This document shows positions 1 to 7,267 of a DNA stretch of 12,385 nucleotides, piece after piece. Below the pieces are notes generated by a model. It ran no database searches. It was not told the origin of the DNA and worked only from the letters and a program-made list of their open reading frames with translations. Location: NCBI GenBank assembly GCA_038231615.1, contig JBBRLA010000208.1, forward strand, positions 1 to 12,385, in the 5' to 3' direction. The stretch's first letter is position 1, and every line of letters starts with the position of its first letter. The translations under genes and the position numbers were made by a program. This DNA is from JBBRLA01 sp038231615 (lineage in GTDB: Bacteria > Myxococcota_A > Polyangia > Palsa-1104 > JAEUJZ01).

Positions 1-65
1 CAGCTCCACTCGCGCCGGACGAGCGGGGCCAGGTAGGTGGCATTCCGGCGCGTTCCTTGACAACC

Positions 66-104
66 TGCGAGCACACCGCCCCAGCCGCCCGGCGGATGCT
101 CGCA
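66..104. repeat. Strong hairpin (inverted repeat)
   Basis: TGCGAGCA at 66-73 is matched by its exact reverse complement TGCTCGCA at 97-104. Inside, CCGCC (76-80) can pair with GGCGG (91-95), giving a 13-bp interrupted stem and a loop of about 10 nt. No T-run follows on either strand, so it is not a standard intrinsic terminator. It could be a recombination or processing structure, or an mRNA stabiliser at the end of a transcript. Confidence 0.5.
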
Positions 105-191
105 ACCATAGTGTTATTGAAGCAGGACAGCAGCGCGGACCCGCCTTGCCGGGTCGCACATACCGATCAAACCTGGGGAGGGACGGGGGGC

Positions 192-391
192 GAGCGTGAG
201 CGTGAGCTTGAGCGTGAGCGATTACCGGCAGAGTTTGCTGAGCATCGCAATCACCCGATCAAGCAGCTCATTGCCTCGCTGATAGGCTGGTTCGTCGATG
301 AGCTGGAGAACTCGGCACGTCGAGCCGTTGAAAGGTCGCCATGGTCCAAATCATCGGTAGGTCCGGCTAAAAGTTGCTCACGCTCACGCTC
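192..391. repeat. Inverted GAGCGT-type repeats bracketing a gene relic
   Basis: GAGCGTGAGCGTGAGC at 192-207 is the exact reverse complement of the sequence at 376-391, and the left arm continues as a degenerate GAGCGT/GAGCTT hexamer run to about 220. The arms enclose about 170 bp that contain the four-helix-bundle relic. Transcribed together they could form a 16-bp stem. The symmetry and low complexity suggest either a small repeat-bounded element or two outgrowths of the same short repeat in opposite orientation. Confidence 0.65.
222..349 (-). pseudogene. C-terminal relic of a four-helix-bundle (23S rRNA IVS-type) protein
   Basis: On the minus strand a frame ending at a TAA (222-224) reads LQLIDEPAYQRGNELLDRVI followed by AMLSKLCR. 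This resembles the last helix of the bIVS/S23 four-helix-bundle family, whose members commonly end in a pattern like RG..LL.RIV.ML.K.CR. Upstream the frame is closed by a TGA near 351 and there is no start codon, so at most the last 40 or so residues survive of a protein usually about 110-130 aa long. Family members are found in intervening sequences of 23S rRNA genes and as free-standing genes of poorly understood function. The identification rests on a short motif only; a chance match is possible. Confidence 0.45.
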
Positions 392-428
392 ATGGGGCCC
401 CTGAAACTGTTAAGCACCCGGGTGCCCA

Positions 429-3400
429 TCAGCCCAGATCCACGTCGGAACCGTCCTTCAGCAGTCGGCGCACCCGTTCATCGAGGCGGGCCTTGAGGGT
501 GTCCCACTCTTCCTCGCTGCGCACGGTGGTCACGGTCGCCACATCGCTGACCCGCAAGCGCCGCACCGGCCGCTGTGGGGTCGGCTCGGGCAGCGGCCCA
601 TCCCCGTCTCCCGGGACGACCACGACCTTACAACGGTTCTCCTCACGAAGAATCAGCTTGCCGACGGCCTGGATGGCCTGGGTGACTTTTTGCTGCAAGG
701 CGGCGAGCTGCACGGGCAGGGCGATGCCGAAAAGGCCGTCCCGCAACGCCCGCAGCGGCTGTGCGACTTCGGCCAACAGCTCTGCCGGCAGGCCCCGCGC
801 AGCGAGGTCCCCGGGCAGGCGGCCAAGCGCCTCGTCAATCTGCACCCGGGCATCGTTGCGCCAGCCATCGAGCAGGGCGGGGAGTTCCAAAAGAGCATGC
901 GCCCGCAGCCCCTGTAGCTGCCGCCAGGTCTCGCCGTCGGCGAAGCTGCACAGCCCGAGGGCCGTCCCGTGACCGTCGAGCAGGCGGGCGAGCGCACTCT
1001 CCCGTTCCAGACGCTCCTCGATCGGCATGAGCTGATCGACCAACCGCCCCATCTCGACAAAGCCGACGCCGTGGTCCTGGATGAAGGCGGCGTGCTGCTC
1101 GATGGACTTGAACCCCTGGCGAAGGGCGTCCCGGTTCTGGAACACCTCGCTGACCCGCAGCTTGGGCTGGGTCAGCTCGCGGACCTTCTCCCACCGATCC
1201 GCCCCATCGTTGAAGGTCGCGGGCAGAGGCATGTCCGATCCCTGCGACCACAGGCGGACCGTCTCGGCCTTGCCGAGGATGGCGCCGGCCAGCTCCTGCG
1301 CCGCCTCGCTGAGCGCCGAGGGGGTCTCGTCGATGTTGCGGCGCCTTATGAGTTCAATGAGGAACGCCCGGGTCTGGGTCAGCTCGGCTGGGTCGATGTG
1401 GACGTCTTCCAGGACCAGCTCGACCTTGTCGAAATTGCGGCTGATGCGCAGGGCGTCGATCAGCTCGGGATCCGCCGGGTTGGCCAGCGGCTTTTTTCCA
1501 AACACGACCTTCATGGTGCCGCTGCGTACCAGGGCGGCGACCCCGACCCGCACGGCGTTGCCGTCCCAACCATAGGGCGGCGCACACAGGGCGGCGCACA
1601 GGTCCGCTCCCTGCACCCGCTTGCCTTCGTTCTGCCTGGCCGTCATGTGGATGCGAATGGCGTCGAGCAGCGGGTTGTGCGGATCGAGCTTGCCGGTGTT
1701 GTCGTACAGACGGAGCGCCTTCAAGTCGGGCCCCGGCGCGGTGGTCCCGGCCAGGGCGTCCTTGACAGCGCGCTGTTCATCGGCGATGCGGGTGGTTAGC
1801 TTCTCGAAGTGCGGGTAGAGCCGCTGCCAGTAGCCGGCCATCTCCGTACGCAGGGCCTCGCCCGGCTTCTGCCCTTGCTTGATCTTGAGGGCCCGGCCGG
1901 AGCCGCGGAAGACCAGCAAGCCCTTGCGGATGCCATCCCGCAGCCCGTCCAGCACCCGGCCCTTCAGTTTTTCCAGATCGTTGGCCTCGCGATCAAGCGC
2001 CAGCTTGCGCGACTCTTCGCTCTTGCGCTGGTCCCCTCTCCAGTTGCCGATGACCTCTTTCATCGCCAAAAAGCGCGCCAGGTCCCCGTCGAAGCCGGAG
2101 ATATTTCCCGACAGAAAGAAGAGGGTATGCTGGTGGTCCTGCCGGAGGCTCTCGGTCTCCAGGTCGGCGATGGTGCTGCCTGCCAGCACGGACAGGGGCG
2201 TTGTGAGCCGGAGGGAGATATCCCCGTTGCGGCCCGGCAAGGGGAACCCGTCGACGAAGAGCCGGAAGGGGAATTCGTGTCCCAGATAGGGCACGGTCTT
2301 GAAGTCGAGCCAGTCGTACACATGGGCCTCCCCCCCCCCGTGAACGAAGTGCTCGGCCAGGCCGCGTTCGCGGTCCTGCTGGAGGATCTGGTGCTCGCGG
2401 GTGGCCACCTCTTCCTCGAAGGTCCGGCGCTCTCCCGTGAGGAACTCGTACTCGTCGCCGTTTTTCGCCACCAGCTTGGCGCCCCGCAGGCGCTCCAGCT
2501 CGATCTCGATGCGCGATCGCAGGGTCGCCATGTCCTCCGACAGGTCGGAGGCCAGAAGCCGCGCGATGTTCTCCCTGGTACGCGGGATATACGCGATCTC
2601 GCGAATCAGGTACAGCACCTCGGCCACCCTGGCGGTCAGCTCGGTCGCGTCCCGCACCACGGTCTTGATTCGGGATAGCTCGGTGCGTACGTCCGGGCTG
2701 ACCTCGCCCTCGCCGGACAGGTTGAAGTACACCTCGTCGAAGCTGACCAGGGGCCCGATCTCCTCGGAGAGATAAGGCCGGCGGCCGGCGCGCAGAATGT
2801 CCTGGGTGATGGCCAGCAGGGTCCTCGTCGAGCCCGAGAGCTGCTCGCCCCGCCCGCCCTTGGAGCGCAGGGACTTGACGATCTCGGGGATGAGGTGGAC
2901 CTGATAGGGAAAGAAAGGATAATAGAGGGGAAACTTCTCCTCGCTGCACTGCGGCAGCGACTGGGTCGCACCGGCCAGCTCGCCGAGGTTGCGCAACTCG
3001 CCCGGGTTGCCCAGGTAGACCTTTTCGAGCGCTTGTTTGCCCGAGAGGCGTTTCTTGAAGAGGCGGTCTTCGAGCACCCGCTCGATGTTCTCCGTGGTCA
3101 GGGCCCACTTGAAGCGAAAGCGCCCCTCGATCTTCTTCATGTCCCCTTCGAGCGCGCGGGCCTCCTTGTAGATGGACCCCATGTCGCCGTGGGTGGTGAC
3201 GATGATCCACAGCTTGCCGAGGCCGCGCATGGCCGCCTCTTCGATCAGCGCCCCGAGCTGCGCCAGACGACCGGCGTCGTTCTCGATCCATTGCCCGGAT
3301 TCGTCGAGGACCAGGAGCAGGCGCAGGGGCTTTTTTTCTCGCTTCTCCCGCTCGGCGAGATCGGCGAGAATCGTCTCGACCAGGAAGGCGACGTTGTAAA

Positions 3401-4112
3401 GCTCCCCCCGCTCCGCTTCGTGCAGGGCCCGTTCGACGTCCTCGATTCTGCCGAACACCGAGGGGGCGACCTCGCAGGCGGCCTCGTAGAGCGCGCGACG
3501 GAAGAAGGCCAGGTTGCTGCGGATCTCGGCCCACTTCTTGCCGGTGCGCGCTTCCACTGCCTGGTGCAGCGCCTCCAGCTTGTGCTCCTTGTCGAGCTGG
3601 GCCTCGATGACCTTGGCGTAGATCAGGTTTCCCCCATAGCCGCGGGACTTATAGTATTCGGACAGGAGGAGCTGCGGCAGGGGCCGGTTTCTATCGGCAA
3701 GGCCGTTGAGGTTGAAGGCCAGGACGCCGGTGCCACACTGTCCCATGCGCGAAAGGCTGCGTTCGATCGATCCCTTGTGCGTGGAGTCGGAGGGGACGCG
3801 GGCGGCGAAGCGCTTGCACGCCGTGCTCCCTTCCAGATCGCGGTTGCCGGCGAGCAACGAGATGACCTTGGCGAGGTGCGACTTGCCGGATCCAAAGTAG
3901 CCGGAGATCCACACGCCGATCTCGGTGGTCTGGGTCAGAAACGTATCGGTGAAGTGTTCCAGGAACTGATCGACGTATTTTTCGATCAACGGCGTGACGA
4001 CGTAACTGCCGATCTCCTTGGCCAGCTTGCGGGCGTCGCCGGTCTCGCCGACCTTGATCACCGGCTCGATCTTTTCCTCGACCCGGGTCTCGAACAGTTC
4101 GCCAATCTTCAT
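429..4112 (-). CDS. brxC: BREX system P-loop ATPase BrxC
   Basis: 1,227-residue core protein of a BREX (bacteriophage exclusion) system, full length for the family. It is a large cytoplasmic P-loop ATPase thought to work with PglX, PglZ and BrxB in host methylation and phage restriction. The N-terminus (MKIGELFETR) is typical. Walker A is GYFGSGKS at residues 71-78, Walker B LLLVLDE at 265-271, and a sensor-like strand LWIIVTTHGD at 301-310. The C-terminal half is helical and charged, without further recognised motifs. The frame is open 25 codons further upstream, but I chose the ATG at 4112: GAGGAG lies 7 nt before it (4120-4125), and the longer form would run into brxB and adds a low-complexity segment unlike BrxC. 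It starts 16 nt after the brxB stop, so it is co-transcribed. No frameshift is visible. pglX is missing from the sequence that follows. Confidence 0.96.
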   Translation of the reverse strand: MKIGELFETRVEEKIEPVIKVGETGDARKLAKEIGSYVVTPLIEKYVDQFLEHFTDTFLTQTTEIGVWISGYFGSGKSHLAKVISLLAGNRDLEGSTACKRFAARVPSDSTHKGSIERSLSRMGQCGTGVLAFNLNGLADRNRPLPQLLLSEYYKSRGYGGNLIYAKVIEAQLDKEHKLEALHQAVEARTGKKWAEIRSNLAFFRRALYEAACEVAPSVFGRIEDVERALHEAERGELYNVAFLVETILADLAEREKREKKPLRLLLVLDESGQWIENDAGRLAQLGALIEEAAMRGLGKLWIIVTTHGDMGSIYKEARALEGDMKKIEGRFRFKWALTTENIERVLEDRLFKKRLSGKQALEKVYLGNPGELRNLGELAGATQSLPQCSEEKFPLYYPFFPYQVHLIPEIVKSLRSKGGRGEQLSGSTRTLLAITQDILRAGRRPYLSEEIGPLVSFDEVYFNLSGEGEVSPDVRTELSRIKTVVRDATELTARVAEVLYLIREIAYIPRTRENIARLLASDLSEDMATLRSRIEIELERLRGAKLVAKNGDEYEFLTGERRTFEEEVATREHQILQQDRERGLAEHFVHGGGEAHVYDWLDFKTVPYLGHEFPFRLFVDGFPLPGRNGDISLRLTTPLSVLAGSTIADLETESLRQDHQHTLFFLSGNISGFDGDLARFLAMKEVIGNWRGDQRKSEESRKLALDREANDLEKLKGRVLDGLRDGIRKGLLVFRGSGRALKIKQGQKPGEALRTEMAGYWQRLYPHFEKLTTRIADEQRAVKDALAGTTAPGPDLKALRLYDNTGKLDPHNPLLDAIRIHMTARQNEGKRVQGADLCAALCAPPYGWDGNAVRVGVAALVRSGTMKVVFGKKPLANPADPELIDALRISRNFDKVELVLEDVHIDPAELTQTRAFLIELIRRRNIDETPSALSEAAQELAGAILGKAETVRLWSQGSDMPLPATFNDGADRWEKVRELTQPKLRVSEVFQNRDALRQGFKSIEQHAAFIQDHGVGFVEMGRLVDQLMPIEERLERESALARLLDGHGTALGLCSFADGETWRQLQGLRAHALLELPALLDGWRNDARVQIDEALGRLPGDLAARGLPAELLAEVAQPLRALRDGLFGIALPVQLAALQQKVTQAIQAVGKLILREENRCKVVVVPGDGDGPLPEPTPQRPVRRLRVSDVATVTTVRSEEEWDTLKARLDERVRRLLKDGSDVDLG

Positions 4113-4128
4113 CTGCCATCTCCTCGGC

Positions 4129-4698
4129 CTAGAGCAGATCGCCCCGGTACATGAATTCGTTCCTCTGGTCGACGAAGGCATAGACACGCGGTCCGCGGAG
4201 GCGACCGGGGATGAGCACGATCACCGGCCCGTCGAGGGTGGACTGGGCGCTGTCCCACAGGCGCTGCATGATATCCCGCGGGCCGGCGGCCGGATAGATC
4301 GCGGCGAGCCGGGTGAGACAGACCACCGGCTTGCCGGTGCCAGGCGACTGGAACGCGCGATAGACGGCGGCGACCAGAGCGTCGATGAACAGGTTGCCCA
4401 GATCGCTGGCGGGATCGGAGCCGGGCATGGGCTGCTCCATCGAACCGACGATGTTGGCAGCGCCGAACCCGGCGATGACCTCCTGCGTCTCCTTGAGCGC
4501 GTCGATGGTGCGCAGGTCAAAGTCGGGGAAAAGCGCGGCGGACTGCGCTTGCCACTCGCGGAGCACGGCCACCTCTGCCTCCGGGGGATGACAAAGGGCG
4601 AGGAAGGGCGCCCCGGTCTTGCGCCCGATGTACTGATAGCGTGTCCGAATGCGCTCTATCGCCTCGCCGATCTTCCAGCGCCAGTCCTCCCTGCTCAT
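4129..4698 (-). CDS. brxB: BREX protein BrxB (DUF1788)
   Basis: 189-residue BrxB/DUF1788 protein, the usual family size. BrxB is a conserved small cytoplasmic component of several BREX types; its biochemical role is not settled, though it is thought to act with BrxC and PglZ. The sequence shows a central region with FIDALVAAVY and, near the end, DGPVIVLIPGRLRGPRVYAF followed by EFMYRGDLL, which matches the family's typical closing strands and Tyr-Arg ending. I chose the ATG at 4698 because GGAGAG (4706-4711) precedes it by 7 nt and because the protein begins there with SREDW as expected; an open extension of 45 codons upstream overlaps brxA and is Arg/Pro-rich shadow sequence. Only 2 nt separate it from the brxA stop, which points to translational coupling. 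Confidence 0.92.
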   Translation of the reverse strand: MSREDWRWKIGEAIERIRTRYQYIGRKTGAPFLALCHPPEAEVAVLREWQAQSAALFPDFDLRTIDALKETQEVIAGFGAANIVGSMEQPMPGSDPASDLGNLFIDALVAAVYRAFQSPGTGKPVVCLTRLAAIYPAAGPRDIMQRLWDSAQSTLDGPVIVLIPGRLRGPRVYAFVDQRNEFMYRGDLL

Positions 4699-4700
4699 GC

Positions 4701-5492
4701 TCAGGCTCTCCACTCTTCCGGGGTATGGAGCACGACGGTGCCGCCGGAGCGCTCGAAGCCGATGCGGCGCGCCATGGCCAGGCGGCCGAGGGTGTCTGCC
4801 ACATCGTGAGGTGCGCACAGGAACAGGCGCCACGCCGGGTGTTCCACGGCGTCGTTGCCCATCACCTCTTGCTGGGTCAGGATGCGCAGTAGGTGCTCCG
4901 CCGTCTGCAAGGGCAGGACCGGCCGTGTCATGCGTTTTTTCTGGGTGCCTTCAAGGATGCCAAAATCACGCAGCGCGGTCAGCACGCCTCCGGCCAGCTT
5001 CAGGCGCGAACTCTCCGACCATCGTTCAATCTGCGGCTGCGCCGGGACCGCTCGGTCCAGAAAGGAGAGAACGTCGACCCGGGAGATGGAGGGGCGGTCC
5101 TCGGTCCAGCGCTTCCAGGCAAGGTCGGTGATCACGTCGTAGGTCAGATGGTCGGAGAGTGCGTAGTGGAGATAGACCATGGAGGTGAACTCCCTGCTCC
5201 TCCCGCCGGCAGCGAGGGCCTTACTCAGGGCGGCGGTTATCCAGCTCATTCGGGGCGAAAAGAGCCGATAGTGGAGCGCGTGCCAGATTCGCATGCGGGT
5301 GGTCCGCATCGGCTGCCGCAGAAGCGAACCGTCCACGGCCTTTTGGCGCGTCTCTTCCAGGGACAGCCCGGTCGCCAGTGCGGAGATGACCTGGGCCGTC
5401 TCCGAAAGAAGTGCGCCCTTGGATGTGTTGCGGGCGCTATAGGGCCCAATATCAATGATTCTACGGGGTAGATCTGGGCCCAAATCGGTCAT
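4701..5492 (-). CDS. brxA: BREX protein BrxA (DUF1819)
   Basis: 263-residue BrxA/DUF1819 protein, a small helical component that opens most BREX operons; BrxA has been shown to have a winged-helix-like, NusB-related fold and to bind DNA. The family signature region begins at about residue 18 with YSARNTSKGALLSETAQVI, followed by a mostly helical body with WITAALSKALAAG and FTSMVYLHYALSDHLTYDVI. The C-terminus is somewhat extended relative to shorter members and ends in HTPEEWRA. The start at 5492 lacks a good Shine-Dalgarno of its own; its ATG overlaps by 4 nt (ATGA) the stop of a 19-codon ORF that does have one, so initiation may depend on coupling. It is the first conserved gene of the brxABC operon. 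Confidence 0.92.
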   Translation of the reverse strand: MTDLGPDLPRRIIDIGPYSARNTSKGALLSETAQVISALATGLSLEETRQKAVDGSLLRQPMRTTRMRIWHALHYRLFSPRMSWITAALSKALAAGGRSREFTSMVYLHYALSDHLTYDVITDLAWKRWTEDRPSISRVDVLSFLDRAVPAQPQIERWSESSRLKLAGGVLTALRDFGILEGTQKKRMTRPVLPLQTAEHLLRILTQQEVMGNDAVEHPAWRLFLCAPHDVADTLGRLAMARRIGFERSGGTVVLHTPEEWRA

Positions 5493-5548
5493 TTCTGAGG
5501 ATGCACCCCGACGTGTTTAACAGAGGACGAGGCTGTATTCAATCGCAT
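5489..5548 (-). CDS. Putative 19-aa leader ORF coupled to brxA
   Basis: A short frame reads MRLNTASSSVKHVGVHPQK and ends in a TGA that shares the ATGA overlap with the brxA start. GGAGGT (5555-5560) sits 6 nt before its ATG, much better than anything in front of brxA. The arrangement is that of a translationally coupled leader peptide, which could set the translation level of brxA. The peptide is not recognised, and its Shine-Dalgarno lies inside a dyad (5549-5562) that could fold over it. It could also be the last fragment of a deleted upstream gene or a chance ORF. Confidence 0.4.
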   Translation of the reverse strand: MRLNTASSSVKHVGVHPQK

Positions 5549-5562
5549 TCGGAGACCTCCGA
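5549..5562 (-). promoter_or_regulatory. Dyad covering the leader-ORF ribosome binding site
   Basis: TCGGAG and CTCCGA flank a 2-nt centre, giving a perfect 14-bp interrupted palindrome whose middle contains the GGAGGT Shine-Dalgarno of the leader ORF. As DNA it could be an operator for a dimeric regulator of the BREX operon. As RNA the 2-nt loop is too tight for the full stem to form. No regulator gene is present in the window. No convincing -35/-10 pair was found upstream. Confidence 0.25.
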
Positions 5563-5861
5563 TGGCGGCGCCAATCATGAACAAGGTCCGGCGGGGCTCC
5601 CCGAGGGCAGTACGGTCACGCTCGCCGGCTTCCTGACGCGGCCCCCGGCTGACTCATGTCAGGGCCAAGAGATAGTTGCTCCACTTGCAGATGAGGTCGC
5701 AGCGGTTGTGCCGGAACAGAACAGGTGGTGGTCGACCGTCCTGCGGGTCGTACACACCCGAGTAGCCGAAGAAAGGCTCACACCAGCAGGTGGGCGAGTC
5801 TGAGGACGCGCTTCATCCCCGGCAGAGCCGTGGTCACGGGCGCCACCGGGCCAAGTGAGCA
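5563..5861. other. Spacer between brxA and the dnaE2 remnant
   Basis: This is mosaic-looking sequence with several short open frames in both directions, none with a recognisable product. The most protein-like is a minus-strand fragment at 5654-5812, listed separately. Two tiny hairpins are visible: CGGGG/CCCCG around 5592-5603 and CTGAC/GTCAG at 5649-5662; neither is followed by a T-run. The brxABC promoter must lie here or read through from further right, but I cannot place it. Confidence 0.5.
5654..5812 (-). pseudogene. Orphan coding fragment, unrecognised
   Basis: A minus-strand frame between two TGA codons reads SDSPTCWCEPFFGYSGVYDP, then a Pro-rich link and RHNRCDLICKWSNYLLAL before the stop. 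Its aromatic and Cys-rich composition looks like real protein rather than antisense noise. It has no ATG or GTG in a useful place and no ribosome binding site, so it is probably the tail of a deleted gene. I do not recognise the family; chance remains possible. Confidence 0.25.
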
Positions 5862-7164
5862 TCAGTGAAAGTCCCGTGAGGGGATGGGGCAAATGGCTTC
5901 TTCCCGGGGAAGGACTCGCTGGGCTTTCACGTTGATGGCCCCTCGCTCATTCTGAAGCAGACCCTCAATGACAAGGACGGGCTGCGAGAGCAGCACGGTC
6001 CGGTTCGCCAGGAACACGTCGGGGGTGACCAGGATGTTGGACAGCCCGGACTCGTCCTCCAGGGTCAAAAAGACAAATCCCTTGGCTGTCTCGGGCCGCT
6101 GCCGGACGATCACCACGCCCGCGACCTTCACCGGCCGTCCCGAAGGTACCGTCGCCAGGTCGCGCGCCCGGAGGATGCCCCGCAATGAAAGGGCCTCCCG
6201 GTGCAGCGCCATCGGATGCGGTCCTACCGTGAGGCCCGTCCCCCGGAAGTCAGCGACGATTCGCTCATCGAGGGTCATCTCCTCAAGGGGCGACGCCTCC
6301 CCCGTATCCGCCCCGAGCAGCCTCTCGCGCCCAGCGGGTAGATCTGCGACCTGCCACAGCGCTTCGCGGCGGGTGGGTCGGCCCTCCAGGGAAGCGAAGG
6401 CGCCGATCTCGGCGAGGGAGGTGAAGTCTTTGGCGGGCAGGCCGGGGCAGCGCCGCCGCACATCCCCGATCGAGCCGAAAAAGGCGCTCTGCCTCTTGTC
6501 AAGCAGGTGCGCACCGACCTTCTGGCCAAAGCCCCGCACAAATCGCAGGCCGAGGCGCAGCGTCCGGGCAGGCCGCTTGTCGTCCTCGATGGTGCATCGC
6601 CACTCCGAGTAGTTCACGTCCACTGCCAGGACCCGGACGCCGTGGCGCTTTGCATCCTGCACGAGCGTCGCCGGCTGGTAAAACCCCATCGGCCACGCGT
6701 TCAGGAGCGAAGCATAGAACACCGCCGGGTGGTGCACCTTGAGGTACGCGCTCGCGTAGGCGATGAGCGCGAAGCTGATGGCGTGGCTCTCGGGGAATCC
6801 GTACTGGGCAAAGGAGGTGATGCCGCGGACAATCTGGTCCGCCGCCTCGGGCGCGATGCCGTTTTTCTCCATGCCCTCGTACAGGGCCGCGGTGAGGGCC
6901 GCCATCTTCGCCTCGCTGCGCTTGGACCCCATGGCCCGGCGCAGCGCCTCGGCCTGGCCGCCCGAGAACCCGGCGGCAATCATGGCCACGCGCATGAGCT
7001 GCTCTTGGAAGAGCGGAACGCCGAGCGTGCGCCCAAGCACCGGCACGAGGTCAGGGTGCGGGTAAGAGACCGCTTCCTCGCCCGTGCGCCTCGGGAAGCG
7101 AGACGCCCATGAGAAAGGAAAAGGCGCTCCGGCAACGCAGCTCCACGTAGCTCGGATCAGCCAT
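5862..7164 (-). pseudogene. dnaE2: Error-prone DNA polymerase DnaE2, internally deleted and frameshifted
   Basis: DnaE2 is the C-family polymerase of the ImuA-ImuB-DnaE2 SOS mutasome, normally about 1,050-1,100 aa. The start is present (ATG at 7164, MADPSYVELRCRSAFSFLMG, the first strand of the PHP domain) but after SLPE the sequence jumps, at about 7088-7100, to the C-terminal third (RTGEEAVSYPHPDLVPVLGR). That part then runs intact to the stop at 5862 and includes GVPLFQEQLMRVAM, FAQYGFPESHAISFALIAYA and an OB-fold-like region with VAGVVIVRQRPETAKGFVFL. Roughly 600 residues are missing, including the palm domain with the catalytic aspartates, and the two parts are in different frames, so the ATG yields only a 37-residue peptide. 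A GTG-initiated C-terminal piece (from about 7046) could in principle be made, but it could not polymerise DNA. Confidence 0.9.
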
Positions 7165-7267
7165 AGCGCGCATCCACAAACCAGCTCTCGTTGGCCAGGT
7201 CCTGATACACGCGGTACAGGTCCCCGCTCTCCATCTCGACGTCATAGTAGTCGCGCAGGACCGGCCT
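7157..7267 (-). pseudogene. imuB: C-terminal remnant of ImuB (Y-family-like mutasome protein)
   Basis: A minus-strand frame reads RPVLRDYYDVEMESGDLYRV followed by YQDLANESWFVDARYG and a TGA at 7157-7159. The RDYY...V...G.LYR.Y.D....WF.....YG pattern matches the C-terminal tail of ImuB, the catalytically inactive Y-family homologue that links DnaE2 to the sliding clamp. Its stop overlaps the dnaE2 ATG by 8 nt, the close arrangement expected of an imuB-dnaE2 pair. Upstream of about 7267 the frame stays open for a while but no longer resembles ImuB, so the rest of the gene (normally about 450-500 aa) has been lost. The assignment rests on the tail motif together with the dnaE2 context. Confidence 0.7.

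Larger units (their letters stand above)
1..428. other. Gene-poor stretch downstream of brxC
   Basis: No intact gene is supported here. The stretch contains a strong hairpin (66-104), a decayed four-helix-bundle gene end (222-349, minus) and inverted hexamer-repeat arms (192-207 and 376-391). On the minus strand, open frames run from about position 110 to the window edge; one of them reads as plausible protein near the edge (including RRNATYLAPLVRREW) but has no start I can defend. In BREX operons pglX normally follows brxC closely, so a gap this long after brxC is unusual. A plus-strand frame at 57-404 is Arg/Glu-rich only because it crosses the hexamer repeat, and I do not consider it a gene. 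Confidence 0.6.

Noticed and set aside
60..120. Integron attC-like site suggested by the 66-104 hairpin
   Set aside because: The flanks do not fit RYYYAAC and GTTRRRY in the required positions.
57..404. A 115-codon plus-strand frame
   Set aside because: Its Glu/Arg run comes from the hexamer repeat and it covers the minus-strand relic; no Shine-Dalgarno and no recognisable domain.
414..425. Palindrome GCACCCGGGTGC just after the brxC stop as a terminator
   Set aside because: Short, with no loop beyond its own centre and no T-run on the minus strand.
493..4154. Several long plus-strand open frames (for example 969-1799, 1809-2678, 2895-4154) and a 513-codon minus-strand frame (1993-3534)
   Set aside because: They lie wholly over brxC in other frames; the brxC frame has recognisable motifs over its length, so these are GC-rich shadows.
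4018..5471. Plus-strand frames over brxB and brxA
   Set aside because: Antisense to two recognised BREX genes, with no ribosome binding sites or family resemblance.
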